Shown: positions 19,201 to 25,987 of the stretch, one piece after another | Numbering within the stretch: position 1 is the stretch's first letter | How the letters are laid out: the number at the start of each line of letters is the position of its first letter | Assembly: GCA_023431405.1 (NCBI GenBank) | Contig: JAEYVZ010000101.1 | Span: 1-64,000, forward strand | DNA from: Actinomycetes bacterium | GTDB lineage: Bacteria > Actinomycetota > Actinomycetes > Actinomycetales > Microbacteriaceae | Direction: 5' to 3' | DNA: 64,000 bases | Made by a program: the position numbers and the translations under genes | Notes under the pieces: generated by a model | What the model saw: the letters and a program-made list of their open reading frames with translations, nothing else | What the model was told of the DNA's origin: nothing | Database searches by the model: none

Positions 19201-19889
19201 ATGACGTGGAGCGCGCCGCGGTCGTCGCCCCAGGGGATCGCAGCGCCGGCCGCTCCGGACGAGAGGTCTCGATCGGCGATGAGGGCGCGGAGCCGTTCGC
19301 GGCGCAGCGAGAAGACGGGCAGGAGATCGCGCACCTGATGCACCGAAGTGGAGCCGTCGCCCAGCAGGAGCTCGACACGATCGGCGCGCGGGACGCCCAG
19401 ACGGTCGAGCTGATCGACGTAGGCGGCCAGCTGCATGAGCGCCGTGACCCGAGCGTGCCGTGCGAGCTTGGTGTCCTGCACGACCCAGGCACCCCCGGCA
19501 CCCTCGTCGCGCACGAGGAAGTCGGCGAAGCCGACGAACTCGTCCGTGGAGAAGGCCGCCTGATACACGACGGCGACATCGGGGTCGGCGAGCGCCCGGC
19601 GGGTGAGCTCGATGGCCGCGGCGAGGCCCTCCGCATCCGACGACCGCGTCTCGGGGATCTCGACGACGCGCCCCGGCTGAGCGGCACGGTACGCGTCGAG
19701 CACACGCAACTCGTGCTGCGTGCCGAGCCTCCCGGCTCGTGCGAGAGTGGCGTCTTCGGGGTCTTCGACCGCCGGCACGCGCCCGAGCTTCGCGTCGATG
19801 GCACGCAGCCAGGCGAACTCGCACTCGGCGGCGGCTTTGAGGTCGCTCGCGCTCCAGACGATCCGGCCCTCGTCTTCGATGTATCGCAT
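16206..19889 (-). CDS. TM0106-type RecB-like nuclease fused to an SF1 DNA/RNA helicase
   Basis: A 1227-residue multidomain protein. Residues 1-290 hold a RecB-family nuclease domain (VVQDTKLARHARV supplies the D-x-K core) and a CGRCATCD cysteine cluster that may bind Fe-S or zinc; about 390-600 is an RNase H-like domain (LFFDFEGDPLY, later YNRYDCVSTLRL); about 820-1220 is a superfamily 1 helicase with Walker A GPPGTGKTYVG, DEAG Walker B and the late motifs TVDRFQGQE and LNVAVSRA. The architecture matches the TM0106 RecB-like putative nuclease family. Its role is presumably DNA repair or nucleic-acid surveillance. GAAGGGA precedes the ATG. Confidence 0.88.
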   Translation of the reverse strand: MRYIEDEGRIVWSASDLKAAAECEFAWLRAIDAKLGRVPAVEDPEDATLARAGRLGTQHELRVLDAYRAAQPGRVVEIPETRSSDAEGLAAAIELTRRALADPDVAVVYQAAFSTDEFVGFADFLVRDEGAGGAWVVQDTKLARHARVTALMQLAAYVDQLDRLGVPRADRVELLLGDGSTSVHQVRDLLPVFSLRRERLRALIADRDLSSGAAGAAIPWGDDRGALHVIACGRCATCDLEVVAHRDLLLVAGMRPVQRERLRAAGIRTIDELAAAREAPERMSWDTFRNLRTQARLQLDSPAGGVEDAAAAVSTPAPALAAVGGLTTDASIALAETSPPSAGTLLSADPPVATPAPPPVPTYEVVFPKALGALPRPDHGDLFFDFEGDPLYTETPPAGGAAQWGIDYLFGWVDTREQYTPLWAHSFAEERSALERFLAFVDLRRRAHPNMHIYHYAPYEPTHLLAMAARHGVGEAAVDRLLREGVFVDLYPIVRRALRVGSRSYSIKKLEPLYMGDEVRTSDVQRGDDSIVRYVEARAYEEAGDATEAAAILDDLADYNRYDCVSTLRLRDWLVDRAREAGLRPSVDTEVSEFAYAPSPRAEALMRRAAEAEAQAARAEADGGDSRLKHAEAEALRLGAAAIDYYPREVKTFWATHFLRLREPVSVWEDTRDVVVIDADRCRVITDWHQPEGARVLRRVVELRGSLAPGTRLTVDSTPFVVYDLPAPFPAETNPRWIHAARTVKVVDVLDDGAVVEETSVQGFTWQELPLAITPVAPPTAGSQQAAIDEWADAVLAAGDELPADPATDLLLRRRPHTRRGELTRGLGTDVADITATLVDLQSSYVAVQGPPGTGKTYVGSHVVACLVREHGFRVGVVAQSHAVVEHMLDRIVDAGVPRTLVAKALKGADTGETSFTPIAKNGMAAFIGEQQGGFVVGGTAWDFTHTGRIARRGLDLLVIDEAGQFSLASTIAVSAAAQRLLLLGDPQQLPQVSQGTHPEPVDTSALGWIMEGASVIPSDRGFFLAQTRRMRPEVARPVSDLSYEGQLAAYPDTVQRTLDGIAPGVVPMPLTHTGNATQSPEEAATVVAILRDLVGRAWTPNAGEPARPLEPSDVIVVTPYNAQQVMVEEALTAAGFDEVPVGTVDRFQGQEAAVAIVSLAASSGRDAPRGLEFLLLQNRLNVAVSRAMHTAYVIYGTGLLDDLPRTPEGVARLSAFARLVGAETRP

Positions 19890-20050
19890 GTCTTCCCTTC
19901 ACTACCGAAGGTATCGGCAGGCTCCGACAACGGGGCCGGGCAGCAGGGGCTTGCGGGGAGGTCGCGCGGCCGGAACACCCGTCACCGCGCACCGCTACCC
20001 CAGGCCGTACCCCGCCGCAAGGCCCTTCGCCACAGGAGACCGGCGGATGC

Positions 20051-20056
20051 CAGACT
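20051..20056 (+). promoter_or_regulatory. -10-like CAGACT for nadE
   Basis: CAGACT is 6 nt before the nadE GTG with no ribosome-binding site, consistent with a leaderless start. Confidence 0.4.
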
Positions 20057-20062
20057 GGACCG

Positions 20063-22117
20063 GTGAACGAGACCCTGCCGTTCGAGAGCGCCTACCGCCA
20101 CGGCTACGCGCGCGTGGCCGCCTGCACGATCCCGATCGCGATCGCCGACCCTCTCACCAACGCCGAGACGGTGCTGGCGAGCGCCCGCGAATGCCACGAC
20201 GACGCCGTCGCCGTGGCGGCGTTCCCCGAGCTGTGCCTCACGGGATATGCGATCGACGACCTCGTGATGCAGGACGCCGTGCTCGACGCGGTGATCGAGG
20301 CCCTCGGCCGCATCGCGGCCGGCTCGGCGGAGCTGCGGACGCTGCTCGTGGTGGGGGCGCCGCTGCGCATCGGGTCACGTCTGTACAACTGCGCCGTCGT
20401 CATCCACCGCGGAGCCGTGCTCGGCGTGGCGCCGAAGAGCTACCTCCCGACCTACCGGGAGTTCTACGAGCACCGCTGGTACGCGCAGGGCGGAGACGCC
20501 CCCGAGTCGGTCACGCTCCTCGGCGAAGACGTCCCCGTCGGCACCGACCTCCTCTTCGAGGCGAGCGACGTGCCCGGCCTCGTCGTGCACGCCGAGGTGT
20601 GCGAAGACTTCTGGGTGCCGATCCCGCCGTCCTCGAACGCTGCGCTGGCCGGGGCGACCGTGCTGCTCAACCTGTCGGGGAGCCCCATCACGATCGCGCG
20701 CGCCGAAGACCGCCGCATCCTCGCGCAGTCGCAGTCGCTGCGCTGCCTCGCCGCGTACGTGTACGCCGCCGCCGGCCAGGGAGAGTCGACCAACGACGTG
20801 TCGTGGGACGGCCAGACCATGATCTACGAGGGCGGCACCCTCCTCGCCGACACCGAACGCTTCCCCGACGGCCCGCGGCGCTCGGTGGCCGACGTCGACC
20901 TCGACCGCCTCCGTCAGGACCGCATCCGCCAGGGCACGTTCGACGACAACCGCGTCTCGCGGTGGGCCGAGGCGCAGCGCATTCCCTTCACGGTCGACCC
21001 GCCGTCATCCGACATCGGACTGCGCCGCCCGCTCGACCGCTTCCCGTTCGTCCCCGACGACGCCGCCCGCCTCGACCTCGACTGCTACGAGGCGTTCAAC
21101 ATCCAGGTGTCGGGGCTCGAACAGCGCATGCGCGCCATCGGCGCGCCCAAGCCGGTCATCGGCGTGTCCGGCGGGCTCGATTCGACGCATGCGCTCCTGG
21201 TGGTCGCCCGCGCGATGGACCGCATGGGCCGGCCGCGCAGCGACATCCTCGCCTACACGATGCCGGGCTTCGCCACGAGCGACCACACCAAGTCGAACGC
21301 CATCGCCCTCGCCGAGGCGATCGGCGCGACGGTCGAGACGATCGACATCCGCCCCATGGCGACCGAGATCCTGAAGGGGATCGGCCACCCGTTCGCGGGC
21401 GGCGAGCCCGTCTACGACGTGACGTTCGAGAACGTGCAGGCCGGCGCCCGCACCGACTTCCTCTTCCGCCTCGCCAACCAGAACAACGGCTTCGTGGTGG
21501 GCACGTCCGATCTGTCGGAGCTGGCGCTCGGCTGGGCGACGTACGGCGTAGGCGATCACATGAGCCACTACGCCGTGAACGCCGGCGTTCCCAAGACGCT
21601 TATCCAGCACCTGATCCGATGGGTGATCGCGCATCGGGAGGGTGTGTCCGACGAGGCCATCGCGGTGCTCCAGGCGGTGCTCGACACGGAGATCAGCCCC
21701 GAGCTCGTGCCCGCGGGCGAAGACGGCCGGGTGCAGTCGACGGAAGACACCATCGGGCCGTACGCGCTCCACGACTTCGCGCTGTTCCACGTGCTGCGCT
21801 ACGGGCTGCGGCCCTCGAAGATCGCGTTCCTCGCCGAGCGGGCATGGCGCGACAAGGATGCCGGTGCATGGCCCCCCGGCTTCCCCGACGACGAGCACTA
21901 CGCGTACGATCTCGCGACCATCACGAGGTGGCTCCAGGTCTTCCTGAAGCGCTACTTCGGCTTCGCGCAGTTCAAGCGGTCGGCGATCCCCAACGGCCCG
22001 AAGGTCTCGCCCGCCGGCTCCCTGTCGCCGCGGGGCGACTGGCGCGCACCGTCGGACGGCAACGCCACCGCATGGCTCGCGGAGCTGAGGTCGGCGCTGC
22101 CGGACCTGGTCGACTGA
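20063..22117 (+). CDS. nadE: Glutamine-dependent NAD+ synthetase
   Basis: A 684-residue two-domain enzyme converting deamido-NAD+ to NAD+. The N-terminal nitrilase-type glutaminase has its Glu-Lys-Cys triad in FPELCLTGY, APKSYLPTYREFYE and AEVCEDFWVP. The C-terminal synthetase has the P-loop GVSGGLDSTHAL and the GTSDLSELALGW segment. The length matches the actinobacterial glutamine-dependent type. The GTG start follows a leaderless -10. Confidence 0.95.
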   Translation: MNETLPFESAYRHGYARVAACTIPIAIADPLTNAETVLASARECHDDAVAVAAFPELCLTGYAIDDLVMQDAVLDAVIEALGRIAAGSAELRTLLVVGAPLRIGSRLYNCAVVIHRGAVLGVAPKSYLPTYREFYEHRWYAQGGDAPESVTLLGEDVPVGTDLLFEASDVPGLVVHAEVCEDFWVPIPPSSNAALAGATVLLNLSGSPITIARAEDRRILAQSQSLRCLAAYVYAAAGQGESTNDVSWDGQTMIYEGGTLLADTERFPDGPRRSVADVDLDRLRQDRIRQGTFDDNRVSRWAEAQRIPFTVDPPSSDIGLRRPLDRFPFVPDDAARLDLDCYEAFNIQVSGLEQRMRAIGAPKPVIGVSGGLDSTHALLVVARAMDRMGRPRSDILAYTMPGFATSDHTKSNAIALAEAIGATVETIDIRPMATEILKGIGHPFAGGEPVYDVTFENVQAGARTDFLFRLANQNNGFVVGTSDLSELALGWATYGVGDHMSHYAVNAGVPKTLIQHLIRWVIAHREGVSDEAIAVLQAVLDTEISPELVPAGEDGRVQSTEDTIGPYALHDFALFHVLRYGLRPSKIAFLAERAWRDKDAGAWPPGFPDDEHYAYDLATITRWLQVFLKRYFGFAQFKRSAIPNGPKVSPAGSLSPRGDWRAPSDGNATAWLAELRSALPDLVD

Positions 22118-22130
22118 GGTCGTCGGGGGG

Positions 22131-22718
22131 CTACTCGCGGGGCAGGATGCCGCTGGCGATCGTGATGACCCAGCCGTCGCGCGAGGCGTCGACGAGCGAG
22201 TACTTCATCTTGCGATCGGGGATCCAGCCCTTGTGACGCCCGGTGTCGAGGCGCACCAGGTCGGGAGCCACACGCACCCCCCGCCCGTCGGCCTCGAGCA
22301 CCGCCTGCACGCGCGTCCAGTGCTGCAGCAGATCGGGGATGTTGCTCTCGTCGAACAGGTGCGAGTGCTTCGCCATGCGGTGCAGGTCGACCGGCTCCGG
22401 GTTCATGTCGCGGATGTCGATGCCGACGGGCAGTCCCGGGTCGCAGATCGCGACGACCGTCGCGGCACGGAAGCTCGCGGTGGCGATGGCGATCGGCAGC
22501 TCCTCGCGATCCTTCGAGGCGATGAGCCGCGTGTGATAGCCGAACCCGCGCGGCGCCTCGCGCTCGATGGTGATGTCGGCCGGCTCGCACCCGAGACGGG
22601 CGGCGATGAGCTCCTTCGCCAGGATGCGGCGGCGGTCGTGCACGGTCGTGCCCGGGTCCCATCCGAGCTTCGCGACGATCCCCGGAGGCGTGTCGAGCGG
22701 AACTGTGGTGAGTGACAT
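22131..22718 (-). CDS. 4'-phosphopantetheinyl-transferase-like protein with altered active site
   Basis: A 195-residue protein with the outline of a Sfp/EntD-type transferase: an RR-initiated helix and PADI turn (residues 28-50), the central VGIDIR strand (about 97-102) and a helix reading HWTRVQAVLEADGRG (about 131-145). In active enzymes these read G-[IV]-D-x-E and W-x-x-K-E-A. Here the second acidic metal ligand is Arg and the K-E pair is V-Q, so catalysis by the usual mechanism is doubtful. GAAGGAGCG precedes the ATG. No acyl-carrier or polyketide gene is nearby. It may be a divergent transferase or a derived binding protein. Confidence 0.6.
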   Translation of the reverse strand: MSLTTVPLDTPPGIVAKLGWDPGTTVHDRRRILAKELIAARLGCEPADITIEREAPRGFGYHTRLIASKDREELPIAIATASFRAATVVAICDPGLPVGIDIRDMNPEPVDLHRMAKHSHLFDESNIPDLLQHWTRVQAVLEADGRGVRVAPDLVRLDTGRHKGWIPDRKMKYSLVDASRDGWVITIASGILPRE

Positions 22719-22784
22719 GGCGCTCCTTCGAAGCTGGGTGCTCCCATCTTGCCGCGCGCCGCGAGCGCGAGACACCCCACTCCA

Positions 22785-22819
22785 CTGTGACAAAAGCGCT
22801 CCGCTGTGACAAAAAGCGC
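22785..22819. repeat. Two near-identical CTGTGACAAAA(A)GCGC boxes
   Basis: CTGTGACAAAAGCGC (22785) and CTGTGACAAAAAGCGC (22804) are direct repeats 19 bp apart, with a third TGTGAC at 22828. They are AT-rich for this genome and lie between the divergent phosphopantetheinyl-transferase-like and DUF4190 genes, so they may be operator sites; TGTGA is a Crp-type half-site. Confidence 0.5.
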
Positions 22820-22946
22820 ATCCACCATGTGACGGGGGTGTCGCGTGGGCATGTCATCACAGAGAGGAGCCCGGGCGGATGCCGCGCCGTCCACTAGCCT
22901 GGGAGGCGCTTCGCCCACGCGGAGCCGAACGACAGCGAGGAGCGTC

Positions 22947-23942
22947 ATGTCCACCCCCAACGATCCCCACGGTCCCGGCACGCCCGAAACCGAGGGCACC
23001 ACCCCCGAAACCGAGGGCACCATCCCCGAGGCGAACGCAGAGGCGAGCAAGCCGGCTGACGCCGCATCGTCGGCCGACGACGCGACCGCGGTCTACCCGC
23101 CCGTTCCGCCCGCACCGGAGGCGCCCACCGCCGCGTATGCCCCGGCAGGGTCCGGGCAGAGCGCGTACGGCCAGGCTCCCGGCTCCGACGCACCGTACGG
23201 CCAGGCTCCCTACGGCCAGGCGCCGTACGGCCAGGCGCCGTACGGCCAGGCCCCGTACGGGTCCCCCGCCCCCGCCGGCCCCGACACCCGCCCGAAGACG
23301 CTCGCGTGGACGGCGCTCGGCCTCGCGATCGCGGGCACGGTGCTGGCCTGCATCGGCTTCATCCCTCTCGGCTGGGCGAGCCTCGTGGTCGTCCTGCTCG
23401 GCGGCGTGCTGCTGCTGGCCGCGTTCATCATCTCGATCGTGGCCCTGGCCAGCCGCAAGCACGGCGGCAAGCCGATCGGCATCAGCGCGCTGGTCGTCTC
23501 CGTCATCGGCAGCATCATCTGGGCGGTCGCGTTCTTCGTGGCGCTCGCGTTCGGCATCGTGTCGTCGGCGGTCACCTCAGACCCCGTCCCCTCGCCCGAG
23601 TTCTCCGACTCGATCGAAGACGGCACCGATGACGGCACCGATGTCGACGGCGACACGGATGCATCCACGGCAGACCAGCAGGCCTTCCTCGATGAGGTGC
23701 GCCCCGCGCTCGTCGACCTGTTCTCCGAGATCGACCCGAACGTCGACGCGTCGATCATCGACCAGACCTTCAGCGATGAGGCTCTCCTCTCGCTCGGCGA
23801 GGCGTTCCTCTTCGTCGGCGACGAAGGTCGCGACCAGATGATCCAGGGCATGATCCAGGGCTCCGACGGCGCCTTCGACGAAGACTCGGCCGGCCGCTTC
23901 GCCGACATCATCATCGACGCCGCCGAGAAGTACCTGCAGTAA
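22947..23942 (+). CDS. DUF4190-type membrane protein with PYGQA repeats
   Basis: A 331-residue protein. The first 115 residues are disordered and include five tandem PYGQA pentapeptides (about residues 80-108); two long hydrophobic helices follow (about 118-170) and a third near 185-210, as in DUF4190 proteins; the remainder is an acidic extracytoplasmic domain (TDDGTDVDGDTD linker, then a helical 90-residue segment). GCGAGGAGC precedes the ATG. Such Pro/Gly/Tyr/Gln tails are common on actinobacterial membrane proteins. The function is unknown. Confidence 0.75.
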   Translation: MSTPNDPHGPGTPETEGTTPETEGTIPEANAEASKPADAASSADDATAVYPPVPPAPEAPTAAYAPAGSGQSAYGQAPGSDAPYGQAPYGQAPYGQAPYGQAPYGSPAPAGPDTRPKTLAWTALGLAIAGTVLACIGFIPLGWASLVVVLLGGVLLLAAFIISIVALASRKHGGKPIGISALVVSVIGSIIWAVAFFVALAFGIVSSAVTSDPVPSPEFSDSIEDGTDDGTDVDGDTDASTADQQAFLDEVRPALVDLFSEIDPNVDASIIDQTFSDEALLSLGEAFLFVGDEGRDQMIQGMIQGSDGAFDEDSAGRFADIIIDAAEKYLQ

Positions 23943-23981
23943 CGCGTCGTACGCCGCGCGGCGCGGCCGCGCGACGACGGC

Positions 23982-24028
23982 AGAACGCACAAGGCCCCCG
24001 GACGGGATCCGGGGGCCTTGTGCGTTCT
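23982..24028. terminator. Strong bidirectional terminator hairpin
   Basis: A perfect 21-bp inverted repeat (23982-24002 with 24008-24028, loop CGGGA) lies between the DUF4190 gene and the convergent exported-protein gene. Stem sequence AGAACGCACAAGGCCCCCGG and its complement. Confidence 0.9.
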
Positions 24029-24044
24029 CGGGCGCGACGGCGCG

Positions 24045-24500
24045 TCAGTTCGACGGTGCCGAGGCCACCGAGGCGGGGGAAGCCGCCGACGCGGGGGTGG
24101 CGGGTGTCGCGGGGCTGGCCGGGCTGGCAGGCGTGGCGGGAGTCGCCGGGGATGCCGGGGTGGCCGGGGATGCCGGGGTCGCGGCAGTGGGGGGCGTGAC
24201 CGGCGACGGCGATGTCGTGGGGGTCGGGGCCGTCGCGGGGGTCGGGGCCGTCGCGGGAGTCACCGCGGTCACTTCGGCGGGAGTGGCGGCCGAGACGACC
24301 GTGACGGACGTGTCGCTCACGCTGAGCGTCACGGGACGGTCGAGCACCGCGCCGTTCTTGCCCGTGATGGCGCCGCCGGGCACGACGGTGCCGTCCGTCG
24401 TGCGCAGGTCCATCGCCGAGGCCATCGCCGTCGCACCACCGGCGACCAGGCCGAGGCCGACCGCACCGGTCACGCCGTACGCGATCCACTTCTTCTTCAT
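24045..24500 (-). CDS. Exported protein with a long Ala/Thr/Pro/Ser-rich tail
   Basis: A 151-residue protein. MKKKWIAYGVTGAVGLGLVAGGATAMASA is a signal peptide or N-terminal anchor, followed by a 30-residue stretch containing a VVPGGAITGKNG turn, then a low-complexity tail of about 80 residues built from ATPAS, ATPAT and PASPATP units to the C-terminus. The tail has no LPXTG motif or helix, so wall binding would be non-covalent or the protein is secreted. GAGAGGA precedes the ATG. A repeated DNA motif shared with the adjacent two-component system lies about 130 bp upstream. Confidence 0.72.
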   Translation of the reverse strand: MKKKWIAYGVTGAVGLGLVAGGATAMASAMDLRTTDGTVVPGGAITGKNGAVLDRPVTLSVSDTSVTVVSAATPAEVTAVTPATAPTPATAPTPTTSPSPVTPPTAATPASPATPASPATPATPASPASPATPATPASAASPASVASAPSN

Positions 24501-24604
24501 GTCGAATCCTCTCACTGCATGTCTGCGGTCCCGGGGGGGGGCGGCTCGGAGGTCGTCCGAGACGGAGTCACCCGAACCTTCCGCCATCAGTCTTCCCGGC
24601 GGCG

Positions 24605-25897
24605 CTAAGCGTCATCGAAGGTCTCCATGAGACGCCTCTTAGGTTCGCCCGCATCCGTGCCGACAGCGCTCGCCCCGTCGGTGCCGCGGTCGACGCCGTG
24701 CGGCTGGGCGTGCACCGCACTCTCCGCCTCCTGCAGCAAGGCCGTCGCCCGTGCGGTGTCCCCACCGGATGCCGCCCCCAGCGCGTGACCGAGAAGATGC
24801 ACGGCGGTGAGGCCCGCAATCCGGGGGTCGGCACCCCATCGCGCGCGCGCCCGCGTCGCCAGCCGCCACACCCGACCGGCCGCGCCGCCCGGTTCGGACA
24901 CCGCATTGCGCTGGTCGGTGAGCAGCGCGCTCGCGACGGCGTGACCGAGGAACGCGGCGGCATCCTCTTCGGACCGCCCTGCACCGGCTGTGTCGACGTC
25001 GATGAGCCCCGTCACGGTGCCGTCGTCATCGAGGAACAGCTGACCGAGATGGAGGTCTCCGTGCACCGTCACCTCGCTTTCGCGCCCACCCGTGGGAACG
25101 TGGAGGGCCTCGTGGGCTGCGGATGTGATGCGGGCGATGCTCTCGCGATGTTCGGGCATCGCCGTCATGAGCCGGTCGGTGTACCAGGGAAGGCGCGTGA
25201 CGAGCGACGTGCGGGCAGGCCAATCGAGACGTACCGCAGCCAGACGCGCGCGCAGGTCGTCGACGGCGTCGAGCAGCACCTCCGGCTCCCAGGCCGCGTG
25301 GGTGGCGGGAACGCCCCTCGCCGATTCGAGCACCAGCAGGCCCTCCGGCGACCAGCCGCGGACGGCCGGCACGGGGAGCCCGTGCTCGTGCAGTCGAGTG
25401 TGTGCCGCCACGACGCGCTCGATCCGCCGTGGTCGCACGACCTTCACCCACATGTCGCCGTCGGAGGTGGCGACGCGCAGGACGGCGCGCCGCCCCGGAC
25501 GGTAGCCGACGATCTGCGGCGCACCGGCATCCGTCGCTCCGAGCCGCGAGAGCAGCACCGCAGCGGCGTCGCCGTATGCGGCGGGAGCGAGAGCCGGAAG
25601 GTGAGGGTCTGCGGGGTGGATCCACACGCGGGTGCGATCGTCGCTCACCAGGCCCGTCTCGCGGGGCACTGTCAGTCGCGACGTGTCGACGTAGGCCACC
25701 GTCCCCTCCGGGAGGGTCTCGGCGGCCCGCTCGCTTTCGTCGCCGGCGTCCGCCGCGGGGGCGCCGCGCACCTCGAATCCGGTGACGCTTCCCTCGCCCA
25801 GCGGTTCTCGCGAGAAGGCGACGAAGCCGGATGCCGGCAGCCCGAGCGCTTCGCTGAGCAGGGCCGCGTCGGCATCCGCTGACGTGTCGGGATCCAC
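24605..25897 (-). CDS. Aminoglycoside-phosphotransferase-like kinase family protein
   Basis: A 430-residue protein. The C-terminal half is a phosphotransferase fold: catalytic loop VTVHGDLHLGQLFLDDDG (about residues 270-288; Asn of the usual HGDxxxxN is Gln here) and metal-binding GLIDVDTAGAG right after. The N-terminal 140 residues are less conserved. A VKVV strand (WVKVVRPRRIERV) supplies the lysine for ATP. The substrate is unknown; family members phosphorylate aminoglycosides, sugars or other small alcohols. Located directly upstream (divergent) of the histidine kinase. Confidence 0.8.
   Translation of the reverse strand: MDPDTSADADAALLSEALGLPASGFVAFSREPLGEGSVTGFEVRGAPAADAGDESERAAETLPEGTVAYVDTSRLTVPRETGLVSDDRTRVWIHPADPHLPALAPAAYGDAAAVLLSRLGATDAGAPQIVGYRPGRRAVLRVATSDGDMWVKVVRPRRIERVVAAHTRLHEHGLPVPAVRGWSPEGLLVLESARGVPATHAAWEPEVLLDAVDDLRARLAAVRLDWPARTSLVTRLPWYTDRLMTAMPEHRESIARITSAAHEALHVPTGGRESEVTVHGDLHLGQLFLDDDGTVTGLIDVDTAGAGRSEEDAAAFLGHAVASALLTDQRNAVSEPGGAAGRVWRLATRARARWGADPRIAGLTAVHLLGHALGAASGGDTARATALLQEAESAVHAQPHGVDRGTDGASAVGTDAGEPKRRLMETFDDA
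24627..24646. promoter_or_regulatory. Shared motif, copy 1 (ATGAGAC-N2-CTCTTAGG)
   Basis: ATGAGACGCCTCTTAGGTTC lies in the last codons of the kinase gene, 127-146 bp before the start of the exported-protein gene. It matches the second copy at 25932 in 17 of 20 bases and contains an AGA-N4-TCT inverted repeat. Candidate response-regulator site. Confidence 0.55.
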
Positions 25898-25931
25898 TGT
25901 TCGATTTCAGCAGACGCGCCCTCGGAAAGCG

Positions 25932-25951
25932 ATGAGACATCTCTTAGGGTC
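25932..25951. promoter_or_regulatory. Shared motif, copy 2 (ATGAGAC-N2-CTCTTAGG)
   Basis: ATGAGACATCTCTTAGGGTC sits in the 90-bp divergent region between the kinase-like gene and the sensor kinase gene, 35 bp from the former and 37 bp from the latter. Candidate autoregulatory site of the two-component system. Confidence 0.6.
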
Positions 25952-25975
25952 TGCGGAGCGGGCGCGGCGGGTCAC

Positions 25976-25981
25976 GATACT
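25976..25981 (+). promoter_or_regulatory. -10-like GATACT for the sensor kinase
   Basis: GATACT is 6 nt before the GTG start of the histidine kinase. The intervening GGAAAG is too close to serve as a ribosome-binding site, so a leaderless start is likely. Confidence 0.45.
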
Positions 25982-25987
25982 GGAAAG

